Below are positions 1-4,659 of a DNA stretch of 5,583 nucleotides, one piece after another. The first letter of the stretch is position 1, and each line of letters starts with the position of its first letter. A model generated the notes under the pieces. That model saw only the letters and a list, made by a program, of their open reading frames with translations, was not told where the DNA came from and made no database searches. The position numbers and the translations under genes are program-made. The stretch is from Methanobrevibacter sp. (lineage in GTDB: Archaea; Methanobacteriota; Methanobacteria; Methanobacteriales; Methanobacteriaceae): NCBI GenBank assembly GCA_016291275.1, contig JAEEWY010000101.1, positions 1 through 5,583 of the forward strand, in the 5' to 3' direction.

Positions 1-25
1 TAAAATTAAAAAAATAAAATTTTTA
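1..25 (-). terminator. T-rich terminator downstream of rubredoxin A
   Basis: Read on the - strand, the bases 50 to 75 nt after the rubredoxin A stop codon form T-runs of up to seven bases separated by short A-runs. This is the usual form of archaeal intrinsic termination. No convincing hairpin precedes it. The left edge of the window cuts the region, so it is not certain that transcription stops here. Confidence 0.35.
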
Positions 26-74
26 TTAAATTAAACATTGAAATGATAATTTAATAATCATGATTAAAATTTAT

Positions 75-230
75 TTATTCTTCTACGAAATCTCCTTTTT
101 CTGCACCACATAATGGGCAAGTCCAGTCATCTGGCAAGTCTGCAAAAGCAGTGCCTGGTTCTACACCATTATCTGGGTCACCAGCATCAGGATTATATTC
201 GTATCCGCAAATATCACATACAAATACCAT
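75..230 (-). CDS. Rubredoxin A (acidic, canonical)
   Basis: This is a 51-residue rubredoxin, a cytoplasmic one-iron electron carrier. Four cysteines bind the iron: C5 and C8 in a CDICGY knuckle, and C38 and C41 in a CPLCGA knuckle. The 29 residues between the knuckles are the normal spacing. The aromatic core is canonical, with Y10, Y12, F29, W36 and F48. The protein is strongly acidic, with 13 Asp/Glu against a single Lys (K45). The start is supported by a Shine-Dalgarno AGGTGA five bases upstream. In anaerobes, rubredoxins pass electrons to oxygen- and peroxide-reducing enzymes such as F420H2 oxidase/flavodiiron proteins and rubrerythrin; the partner here is inferred only. A second rubredoxin gene lies 54 nt upstream on the same strand, so the two may be co-transcribed. 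The family assignment is very secure. Confidence 0.95.
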   Translation of the reverse strand: MVFVCDICGYEYNPDAGDPDNGVEPGTAFADLPDDWTCPLCGAEKGDFVEE

Positions 231-235
231 TTTAT

Positions 236-241
236 TCACCT
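236..241 (-). promoter_or_regulatory. Shine-Dalgarno of rubredoxin A
   Basis: AGGTGA on the - strand ends five bases before the ATG at 230. It is complementary to the archaeal 16S rRNA 3' end and fixes the start of this short gene. Confidence 0.75.
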
Positions 242-261
242 TCAACAGATTAAAAGAAAGT

Positions 262-273
262 AGTATAAAAAAA
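262..273 (-). promoter_or_regulatory. T-run with possible TATA box between the rubredoxins
   Basis: On the - strand a run of seven T is followed directly by ATAC, giving TTTATACT at 262-269. It could be a TATA box giving rubredoxin A its own transcript, with a predicted start near 240. It could equally be a weak T-tract terminator for rubredoxin B. A start at 240 would cut close to the Shine-Dalgarno, so the promoter reading is tentative. Confidence 0.3.
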
Positions 274-284
274 GTTTAAATCAC

Positions 285-443
285 TTATAATGCTTTAAAC
301 ATAGTTTTTACTGCACCACATAATGGGCATTTGAAATCAGCAGGTACGTCATCCCATTCAGTTCCTGCAGCTACATCTCTTCTCTCTTCACCAGCTTCAG
401 TGTCATATTCATATCCGCAAATAGTACATCTATATTTTGCCAT
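285..443 (-). CDS. Rubredoxin B (paralogue with swapped core aromatics)
   Basis: This is a 52-residue rubredoxin with iron ligands C6 and C9 (CTICGY) and C39 and C42 (CPLCGA), again with 29 residues between the knuckles. It differs from its neighbour in two visible ways. At the positions where rubredoxin A has F29 and W36, this protein has W30 and F37, so the core Phe and Trp are exchanged. It is also much less acidic, with ten Asp/Glu and seven Lys/Arg, including R21-R22 and a Lys-rich C-terminus. This suggests a different protein partner or redox potential, which is inference. A perfect GGAGGT Shine-Dalgarno six bases upstream sets the start, and a good TATA box precedes it. It lies 100 nt downstream of the stress-protein gene on the same strand and 54 nt upstream of rubredoxin A. 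Confidence 0.94.
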   Translation of the reverse strand: MAKYRCTICGYEYDTEAGEERRDVAAGTEWDDVPADFKCPLCGAVKTMFKAL

Positions 444-449
444 AATTTT

Positions 450-455
450 ACCTCC
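450..455 (-). promoter_or_regulatory. Strong Shine-Dalgarno of rubredoxin B
   Basis: GGAGGT on the - strand ends six bases before the ATG at 443. It is a full match to the anti-Shine-Dalgarno core and the strongest ribosome binding site in the window, which suggests high translation. Confidence 0.8.
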
Positions 456-488
456 AATAAAATATAATAATATCTTTAATTTTAATAA

Positions 489-496
489 TATATAAA
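489..496 (-). promoter_or_regulatory. TATA box of the rubredoxin pair
   Basis: TTTATATA on the - strand is preceded by an A-rich AAAACAA that could serve as the BRE. A start about 25 nt downstream (near 467) would give a 5' leader of roughly 20 to 25 nt containing the GGAGGT. Spacing and sequence fit an archaeal promoter well. Much of the surrounding spacer is A/T, so chance matches are possible. Confidence 0.5.
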
Positions 497-543
497 TTGT
501 TTTATTTTATTCCAACATATTTTAAATATAGTCAAAGCAATGA

Positions 544-954
544 TTATTTAACTAAAATAACGGGGACTTTAGACACCTTTAATGCATTTTCTGCCACACT
601 TCCTATCTTGGAATAATCTATTGTTTCTTCCTTGTCCATAGACTTTCCAAAAGCTCCAAAGACAGCAATGTCAGGGTTTATCTTTCTAATCATTGTTGCC
701 ATATCCTGAATAGGATCTGCAGTGATGATATGCTCAACTACAACAACATCCTTTTCCTTTCCTTTTGCTGTAATCTCATCCAATACCGCTCCGCCAGCAT
801 CATCCAAGTCATCATATGAAAAGTCAAGAGCAAAATCCATAACGTATAAAGCAGAGATCTTTGCACCGTATTTGCTTGCTAAATCAATAGCTAAATCAAC
901 TGCCTTGTCTCCACATTTGGAACCGTCGCTAGCAACTAAAATATTCTTAAACAT
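544..954 (-). CDS. Universal stress protein (UspA family)
   Basis: This 136-residue protein is a single-domain UspA-family protein with an alpha/beta nucleotide-binding fold. It opens with the typical first strand ending in a conserved Asp (NILVASDGS, D10). Near the C-terminus it has the glycine motif that binds ATP phosphates: G100-x2-G103, then G118-S119, followed by SVAENAL and the last strand PVILV. The usual motif is G-x2-G-x9-G-S/T. Here the spacer is 14 residues (Lys/Asp/Glu-rich), so the loop is about five residues longer and ATP binding is likely but not certain. Only a weak GATGAT precedes the ATG. It lies 64 nt downstream of atwA on the same strand, with T-runs in between, and upstream of the rubredoxin pair. 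The molecular role of such proteins is generally unclear; a stress or redox link here is inferred from context. Confidence 0.9.
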   Translation of the reverse strand: MFKNILVASDGSKCGDKAVDLAIDLASKYGAKISALYVMDFALDFSYDDLDDAGGAVLDEITAKGKEKDVVVVEHIITADPIQDMATMIRKINPDIAVFGAFGKSMDKEETIDYSKIGSVAENALKVSKVPVILVK

Positions 955-987
955 AGTATCATCTTAAAAAGAATAAAAATTATTGAT

Positions 988-1012
988 TAAAAAATAATAA
1001 AAAATAAAAAAT
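988..1012 (-). terminator. T-tract terminator after atwA
   Basis: Three closely spaced T-runs of six bases lie on the - strand within 31 nt of the atwA stop codon. This is typical archaeal termination. Read-through into the stress-protein gene remains possible because no clear TATA box is visible in the 64-nt gap. Confidence 0.45.
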
Positions 1013-1018
1013 TACTGA

Positions 1019-2728
1019 TTACATCAAGTAATCAGCCTTACAGAATCCAATGAAGTCATCAACTAACCTATCGACATCTTTGGTGTCATCCTTGAGAAGA
1101 CCTTGGTCAATGAAGATAGCTCTGTTACTTAATTCCCTAATGAAGTCTGTATTGTGTGAAACCATTACAATGGTAGTTCCAAACTCCTTGCAGATTCTCT
1201 TAAGTGAGTTGGTTACTGTTCTCAAGGTTTTTGGATCCAAGTCTCCAAATGGCTCATCTAAAAGCAATATATCTGGTTTGGATACAAGCACAAGTGCAAG
1301 CATAGCCCTAACCTTTTGACCACCGGACAATTCAAATGATCTTCTTCCTAAAATGTCTAAAGGCAAGTCAAGCGCTTCAAAGAGGTCTGCGACCTGTTCA
1401 GCTATTTCAGTTTCAGGGAATTTAGGGAACAATTCATCTAAAATGCTTGGTTCAAGTCCAACTTGCTCAAGACGAGCTTTAGCTTCTCTTTCAGGAAGGT
1501 CAGTCAATTGATACAATGCATCAAGCAACATGTCAGGCAATCCTTCTTCCTTAGCCCTTTCTTTTGCTTCCTGAACCATATCAAATCTTTTATAACCTAA
1601 TTTCTTAGCCAATTGGCTTTGAACGGTAGCCCAGTATACCAAAGCGAATTCCTGATGCATGAAACCTATGTTTCTTCTAACTTCCATCCTGTCAAGGCTT
1701 GCTTTTCTGATGTCTACCCATTTGGTTTCTCCATCTTTCTCAAGCTTGAAAAATACATCACCGCTGTCAGGAACATCCATACCACCTAACATACGAAGAA
1801 GAATTGTCTTACCTGCTCCACTTGGACCTACTAAGGATAGGATATCTCCTCTCTTTACTTCAAAGCTGATGTCCTTCATGTGCAAAACATCTTTACCTTT
1901 AAGCAAATAGAACCTTTTATCCAAATCACATGCTTTAATCAAGGTTTCATCTGTGGATTCAAGCTCAATGTCAACAGGGTCTTCAATGTCAGATAGGAAC
2001 TCATCGATGATTTCATCAACATCTCCCTCTTTAGCTATTTCACCATCTTCCAAAAGGATTACCCTTTCAGCCAAGAACTTATGAATCTCAGGCAAGTGGG
2101 ATACCAAAACAATAGTGATGTTTAACTCTTCATTGATCTTTTTAACAGCATCCAAGATTTCCTGTTTGGTTTTAGGACATGCCATTGTAGCAGGTTCGTC
2201 AAGAAGCATTACTTTAGGCTTTTTAGCAAGCTGTCTTGCCATGATAAGTCTTTGCTTTTCACCACCGCTTAATACGGAAGCCAAGTGACCGGACTTTTCC
2301 TTAAGGCCTACAAGCTCCAATAGCTCATAAGCTTCCTTATCGAATTGATCATGAGCCAATTTAAAGTCGGTACCTGCCTCATCACCGTATTTTGCACCGT
2401 ATAGCTTTCTTACTACATTGTCAAGAACAGTTTCAGGCCAAATACCAAAAGACCTTTGCAAGTGAATTGCAGTTTCCTTTTTGACTTGATTGAAATAAAA
2501 TTGAGTTGAATCCGGCTTTAAGGTGTATCTTTCTACTCTAACTTCACCTTCATCGAATTTTTCCACGCCTCTTAATATTCTTAAAAGGGTTGTTTTACCG
2601 GAACCGCTTGTACCTAAAATACCTACGATTTCTCCTTCTTTAACTTCAAGATTAATGTTATTTAGGGCTTTCACTTCTTCCCCATTATCTAACTTATATG
2701 ATTTAGAAAGGTTTTTAATACTTATCAT
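1019..2728 (-). CDS. atwA: Methyl-coenzyme M reductase activation component A2 (tandem ABC ATPase)
   Basis: This 569-residue soluble protein has two ABC ATPase domains in one chain and no membrane segments. It provides ATP hydrolysis for the reductive activation of methyl-coenzyme M reductase (Ni(II) to Ni(I) in F430), the last step of methanogenesis. Domain 1 has Walker A G39-K45-T46, Q-loop Q91, signature LSGGEKQ at 153-159, Walker B with D177-E178 and switch H211. Domain 2 has Walker A G301-K307-T308, Q-loop Q359, signature LSGGQ at 467-471, Walker B D491-E492, the D-loop GDLDPKT and H525. In domain 1 the D-loop is replaced by ATMACPKTKQ with a Cys at 184, which I remember as characteristic of A2 proteins and which separates them from transporter ATPases. 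Domain 2 carries a charged insertion at about residues 370-460. No permease gene is nearby. A GTGGT five bases before the ATG is a moderate ribosome binding site. The family call is secure. Confidence 0.93.
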   Translation of the reverse strand: MISIKNLSKSYKLDNGEEVKALNNINLEVKEGEIVGILGTSGSGKTTLLRILRGVEKFDEGEVRVERYTLKPDSTQFYFNQVKKETAIHLQRSFGIWPETVLDNVVRKLYGAKYGDEAGTDFKLAHDQFDKEAYELLELVGLKEKSGHLASVLSGGEKQRLIMARQLAKKPKVMLLDEPATMACPKTKQEILDAVKKINEELNITIVLVSHLPEIHKFLAERVILLEDGEIAKEGDVDEIIDEFLSDIEDPVDIELESTDETLIKACDLDKRFYLLKGKDVLHMKDISFEVKRGDILSLVGPSGAGKTILLRMLGGMDVPDSGDVFFKLEKDGETKWVDIRKASLDRMEVRRNIGFMHQEFALVYWATVQSQLAKKLGYKRFDMVQEAKERAKEEGLPDMLLDALYQLTDLPEREAKARLEQVGLEPSILDELFPKFPETEIAEQVADLFEALDLPLDILGRRSFELSGGQKVRAMLALVLVSKPDILLLDEPFGDLDPKTLRTVTNSLKRICKEFGTTIVMVSHNTDFIRELSNRAIFIDQGLLKDDTKDVDRLVDDFIGFCKADYLM

Positions 2729-2803
2729 TATACCACGATTTAACTTTTTAAATGATTATTTTTTAATTTGTTTAATTTTAAATATTATTAGAATATTTAT
2801 ACA

Positions 2804-2811
2804 TTATATAA
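2804..2811 (-). promoter_or_regulatory. Possible TATA box of atwA
   Basis: TTATATAA on the - strand lies 76 nt upstream of the atwA ATG. A start about 25 nt downstream would leave a leader of about 50 nt. The whole spacer is A/T-rich and other TATA-like strings occur, so the choice is weak. Confidence 0.35.
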
Positions 2812-2924
2812 TATTAAATTACCTATATTTAAAACCTTTTCAAAATTCCTAAAAAAATTGAAAATAACGAAATTAAAGCAATATTTACTATAAAATAAAG
2901 ATAATTAATTCATAATTGATAAGA

Positions 2925-2932
2925 TTTAAATA
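2925..2932 (+). promoter_or_regulatory. TATA box of the candidate small RNA
   Basis: TTTAAATA on the + strand is preceded by the purine-rich AAGA. Counting about 25 nt downstream puts a start near 2953, which is where the first GC-containing hairpin begins. The box also sits within an inverted repeat with arms at 2921-2928 and 2936-2943. It is followed by a perfect 18-bp palindrome at 2941-2958, which could be an operator. Confidence 0.4.
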
Positions 2933-2952
2933 TTATAAATCTTAAAATTAAT

Positions 2953-3060
2953 TTTAAGGGTTTACCCTTAAAGTAAACTCCTTTTTAGTTGAAAAGATTG
3001 GGAAATTGAGACGTTTAAGAATCCACTTTATTGGATTCTTTTAACGTTGACTATTTTTTG
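2953..3060 (+). ncRNA. Candidate structured small RNA (unrecognised)
   Basis: Three consecutive hairpins can be drawn on the + strand. The first has 8-bp arms at 2953-2960 and 2965-2972 around a TTTA loop. The second has arms at 2981-2986 and 2991-2996. The third is a long stem: 3011-3015 with 3043-3047 and 3017-3025 with 3032-3040, which is 14 bp with a small internal loop and a six-base loop. A T-run (3053-3058) follows, and a second one comes soon after (3063-3069). A TATA box at the right distance upstream completes the layout of an independent transcript of about 100 nt. There is no open reading frame of note and I do not recognise a known RNA family, C/D boxes or a tRNA. It could instead be a miniature mobile element, or a - strand structure upstream of atwA. 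Confidence 0.35.
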
Positions 3061-3096
3061 CTATTTTTTATAATTTTAAAAATTTTTATATGTTTA

Positions 3097-3163
3097 AACT
3101 ATTTTACAAAAAATTTTAGGTGTGATTTAACCTTAGATATCCTTTATCCTTGTTAAAATAGTT
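3097..3163. repeat. Inverted repeat with 10-bp perfect arms
   Basis: The arms at 3097-3106 and 3154-3163 are perfect reverse complements (AACTATTTTA and TAAAATAGTT), separated by 47 bp. The spacer can form a weaker inner pair at 3118-3121 with 3130-3133. It lies 59 nt beyond the cofH stop codon, so it may form in the 3' end of the cofH message. The arms are A/T-rich and could arise by chance. Confidence 0.35.
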
Positions 3164-3173
3164 CAAATAAGTT

Positions 3174-3216
3174 TAAAAAAATGAAAAAATAGAAAATGAA
3201 AAAATTATAAAAAAAG
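3174..3216 (-). terminator. T-tract terminator after cofH
   Basis: On the - strand, T-runs of five to seven bases recur over the 45 nt that begin six bases after the cofH stop codon, interrupted by short A and C bases. This is a strong archaeal-type termination region. Confidence 0.55.
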
Positions 3217-3221
3217 TGAAT

Positions 3222-4343
3222 TTATAATTCAATTGGATAGAATTCAGTATAAGTAGAGTTTCTTTCTATTGGAACTCTTCCCAAGTCATTGACTAATTTA
3301 GTTAAGTCTCTAATGCTTGCATTCACTCCATCTGGAGCTCCAGAAGCTGCAGACAATTCATCTCCACCTAAAGTACCGCCTAAGTCATTAGCACCAGCTA
3401 AAAGTGAAACTTGAGCAAATCTAAAGCCCATCTTAACCCAAGAGACTTGAATATTAGGAATGATGTCTCTAAACATTAATCTAGCAACAGCATAAAGCTT
3501 TAGATCTTGAGTACCTGTAGCTCCCAAATCCCTTTGTCCTTCAAGGAATATCGGTGAGTGCTCATGCATGAATGTCATTGGAATGAATTCATTGAATCCA
3601 CCGGTATCGAGTTGAATACTTCTAAGAATATCCAAGTGTTCGACCCTTTCTTCCAAGGTCTCTACATGACCGTACATCATTGTTGCAGAACCTGTAATAC
3701 CTGCTTCCTGAGCTATCTTCACTACATCAATCCATTCTTGAGTTGATACTTTTTTAGGACAGATTATCTCTCTGGACCTGTCAGTCAATATTTCAGCTGC
3801 AGTTCCAGGCAAAGTGTCCAACCCTGCCTTTTTCAATATTTTAAACGCTTCATCTACAGGTATTTCACTATTTAATGCAGCATCTCTAATCATGGTTGGT
3901 GAAAATCCATGGATTTCCACTTTAGGGTAATGTGACTTGAGCAATTTCAAAAGATGCTCATAATATTCTATTGTTGCATCTTCAAGCACTCCACCCATCA
4001 AGGTGAATTCGCGTGCTCCATCACGGTAACCGCCTTCAGCCTTATTCAAAATGCCTTCATCATCTAATAAATAAGCTTCAGGATCATCAGGATCCTTACC
4101 GAAAGCACAGAATCCACAGCGTACATGGCAGATGTTTGTGAAGTTGATGTTGCAGTTATTGATGAAAGTGACCTTATCACCAACAATCTCTTCACGGACT
4201 GCATCTGCAGCAGCTAAAAGCGGATAAATTTCTGAACCCTTTAGGTTCATTAAGTAATTCCCATCTTCAACTGAGATAGGCTCATCAAAAGCGCTATCTA
4301 AAATCTTCTTAGTTTTGGATGCCACATTAATTCTATCGTACAT
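3222..4343 (-). CDS. cofH: F420 chromophore synthase subunit CofH (radical SAM)
   Basis: This 373-residue radical SAM enzyme matches CofH (EC 2.5.1.147). CofH joins tyrosine-derived 4-hydroxybenzyl to 5-amino-6-ribitylaminouracil, and CofG then completes Fo, the deazaflavin of coenzyme F420. The cluster-binding motif is C72-x3-C76-x2-C79 (CHVRCGFC), preceded by the typical NINFTN. The family motif GTAAEIL is at 180-186, and the C-terminal GANDLGGTL region is at about 317-325. Just after it the sequence reads GGDELSAASGA, where I would expect an M-E-E-like stretch. MqnE and MqnC of menaquinone synthesis are relatives, but the CHVRCGFCAFGK context and the methanogen setting favour CofH. Some methanogens have two CofH paralogues, so this copy may be one of two. 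cofG is not adjacent. There is no Shine-Dalgarno before the ATG, and the TATA spacing suggests a leaderless message. Confidence 0.9.
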   Translation of the reverse strand: MYDRINVASKTKKILDSAFDEPISVEDGNYLMNLKGSEIYPLLAAADAVREEIVGDKVTFINNCNINFTNICHVRCGFCAFGKDPDDPEAYLLDDEGILNKAEGGYRDGAREFTLMGGVLEDATIEYYEHLLKLLKSHYPKVEIHGFSPTMIRDAALNSEIPVDEAFKILKKAGLDTLPGTAAEILTDRSREIICPKKVSTQEWIDVVKIAQEAGITGSATMMYGHVETLEERVEHLDILRSIQLDTGGFNEFIPMTFMHEHSPIFLEGQRDLGATGTQDLKLYAVARLMFRDIIPNIQVSWVKMGFRFAQVSLLAGANDLGGTLGGDELSAASGAPDGVNASIRDLTKLVNDLGRVPIERNSTYTEFYPIEL

Positions 4344-4366
4344 AATTTTAAATCAGTTCTATATAA

Positions 4367-4374
4367 CATATAAA
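4367..4374 (-). promoter_or_regulatory. TATA box of cofH
   Basis: TTTATATG on the - strand is centred about 28 nt before the cofH ATG at 4343. With the usual 25 to 27 nt spacing, transcription would start within a few bases of the ATG. A shifted TTATATAG at 4359-4366 would place the start inside the gene, so the upstream box is preferred. Confidence 0.5.
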
Positions 4375-4551
4375 GTTTTCTATGAATTGAAAAAAATAAT
4401 TAATTTTAATAGGTTAAATGATTAAATTTTAACTAAAAAGTGATTAAATTATTAATAAAGAATAGAAAATATTTATTAATTAAATTAAGTAAAAAATCAG
4501 ACATTTTAAGATAAAAATGATTATTTTCATACATTTAATTTGAATTATCAA

Positions 4552-4559
4552 TTTATATT
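4552..4559 (+). promoter_or_regulatory. Possible TATA box of nadM
   Basis: TTTATATT on the + strand would give a start near 4580 and a leader of about 80 nt. A second candidate, ATATTATA at 4633-4640, would make the message leaderless. I cannot decide between them from the sequence. Confidence 0.3.
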
Positions 4560-4593
4560 TATTGATTAATTTATTTTTTATCAACAATCAGAT

Positions 4594-4624
4594 AAATAAT
4601 CAAATAATCAAATAATAAATAATC
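4594..4624 (+). repeat. Tandem AAATAATC octamers upstream of nadM
   Basis: AAATAATC occurs at 4594-4601 and 4602-4609, then as a seven-base copy lacking the final C at 4610-4616, then complete again at 4617-4624. A diverged AAATATT follows. The array ends 35 bp before the nadM start, a position where a repressor or activator could act. It could also be simple-sequence drift in A/T-rich DNA. Confidence 0.6.
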
Positions 4625-4659
4625 AAATATTAATATTATAAGGAATAAAAAGAGATACA

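Larger units (their letters stand above)
2729..3221. other. 493-bp gene-free spacer between cofH and atwA
   Basis: I see no credible protein gene here on either strand. The part next to atwA (2729-2900) is almost pure A/T and holds the probable atwA promoter. The middle (2921-3060) has a series of inverted repeats with more G and C and is listed separately as a candidate small RNA. The part next to cofH (3090-3216) has a long-armed inverted repeat and the T-tracts that probably end the cofH transcript. Both flanking genes are on the - strand, so the + strand features here are not explained by either one. Confidence 0.7.
4344..4659. other. 316-bp divergent promoter spacer between cofH and nadM
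   Basis: This spacer is extremely A/T-rich and shows no protein or RNA gene on either strand. It holds the cofH TATA box at its left end. TGATTAAATT occurs twice with a 22-bp step (4419-4428 and 4441-4450). Near nadM there is a possible TATA box and a short tandem repeat. Confidence 0.7.

Noticed and set aside
30..62. Imperfect palindrome around 43-59 downstream of rubredoxin A
   Set aside because: The arms leave a loop too small to form an RNA hairpin, and the sequence is plain A/T repeats.
722..967. Open frame of 81 codons on the + strand opposite the stress-protein gene
   Set aside because: It is a Ser/Thr/Lys-rich translation of the complementary strand of a well-supported gene, with no recognisable domain.
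1050..1910. Two + strand open frames opposite atwA (1050-1319 and 1659-1910)
   Set aside because: They lie opposite conserved ATPase motifs on the - strand, and their Ser/Leu-rich composition is that of an antisense shadow.
1019..2728. ABC transporter ATP-binding protein as the identity of the tandem ATPase
   Set aside because: Two ATPase domains in one chain, no permease nearby, and the ATMACPKTKQ segment fit A2 of the MCR activation system better.
2523..2852. + strand open frame covering the atwA start and upstream spacer, with an Ile/Leu-rich tail that looks like a membrane helix
   Set aside because: The first part is antisense to the ATPase Walker A region and the hydrophobic tail comes from A/T-rich spacer; no ribosome binding site was found.
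2729..3221. tRNA, C/D box RNA or riboswitch of known class in the spacer
   Set aside because: No cloverleaf, no RUGAUGA/CUGA box pair and no known aptamer core could be found by eye.
3558..3746. + strand open frame of 62 codons opposite cofH
   Set aside because: It is antisense to conserved CofH sequence and shows no domain.
3222..4343. MqnE/MqnC (menaquinone) as the identity of the radical SAM protein
   Set aside because: The NINFTN-CHVRCGFCAFGK context and the F420-dependent methanogen setting favour CofH; such methanogens lack menaquinone.
4594..4631. CRISPR-like array
   Set aside because: Units are only eight bases with no spacers between them; nothing in the window has CRISPR dimensions.
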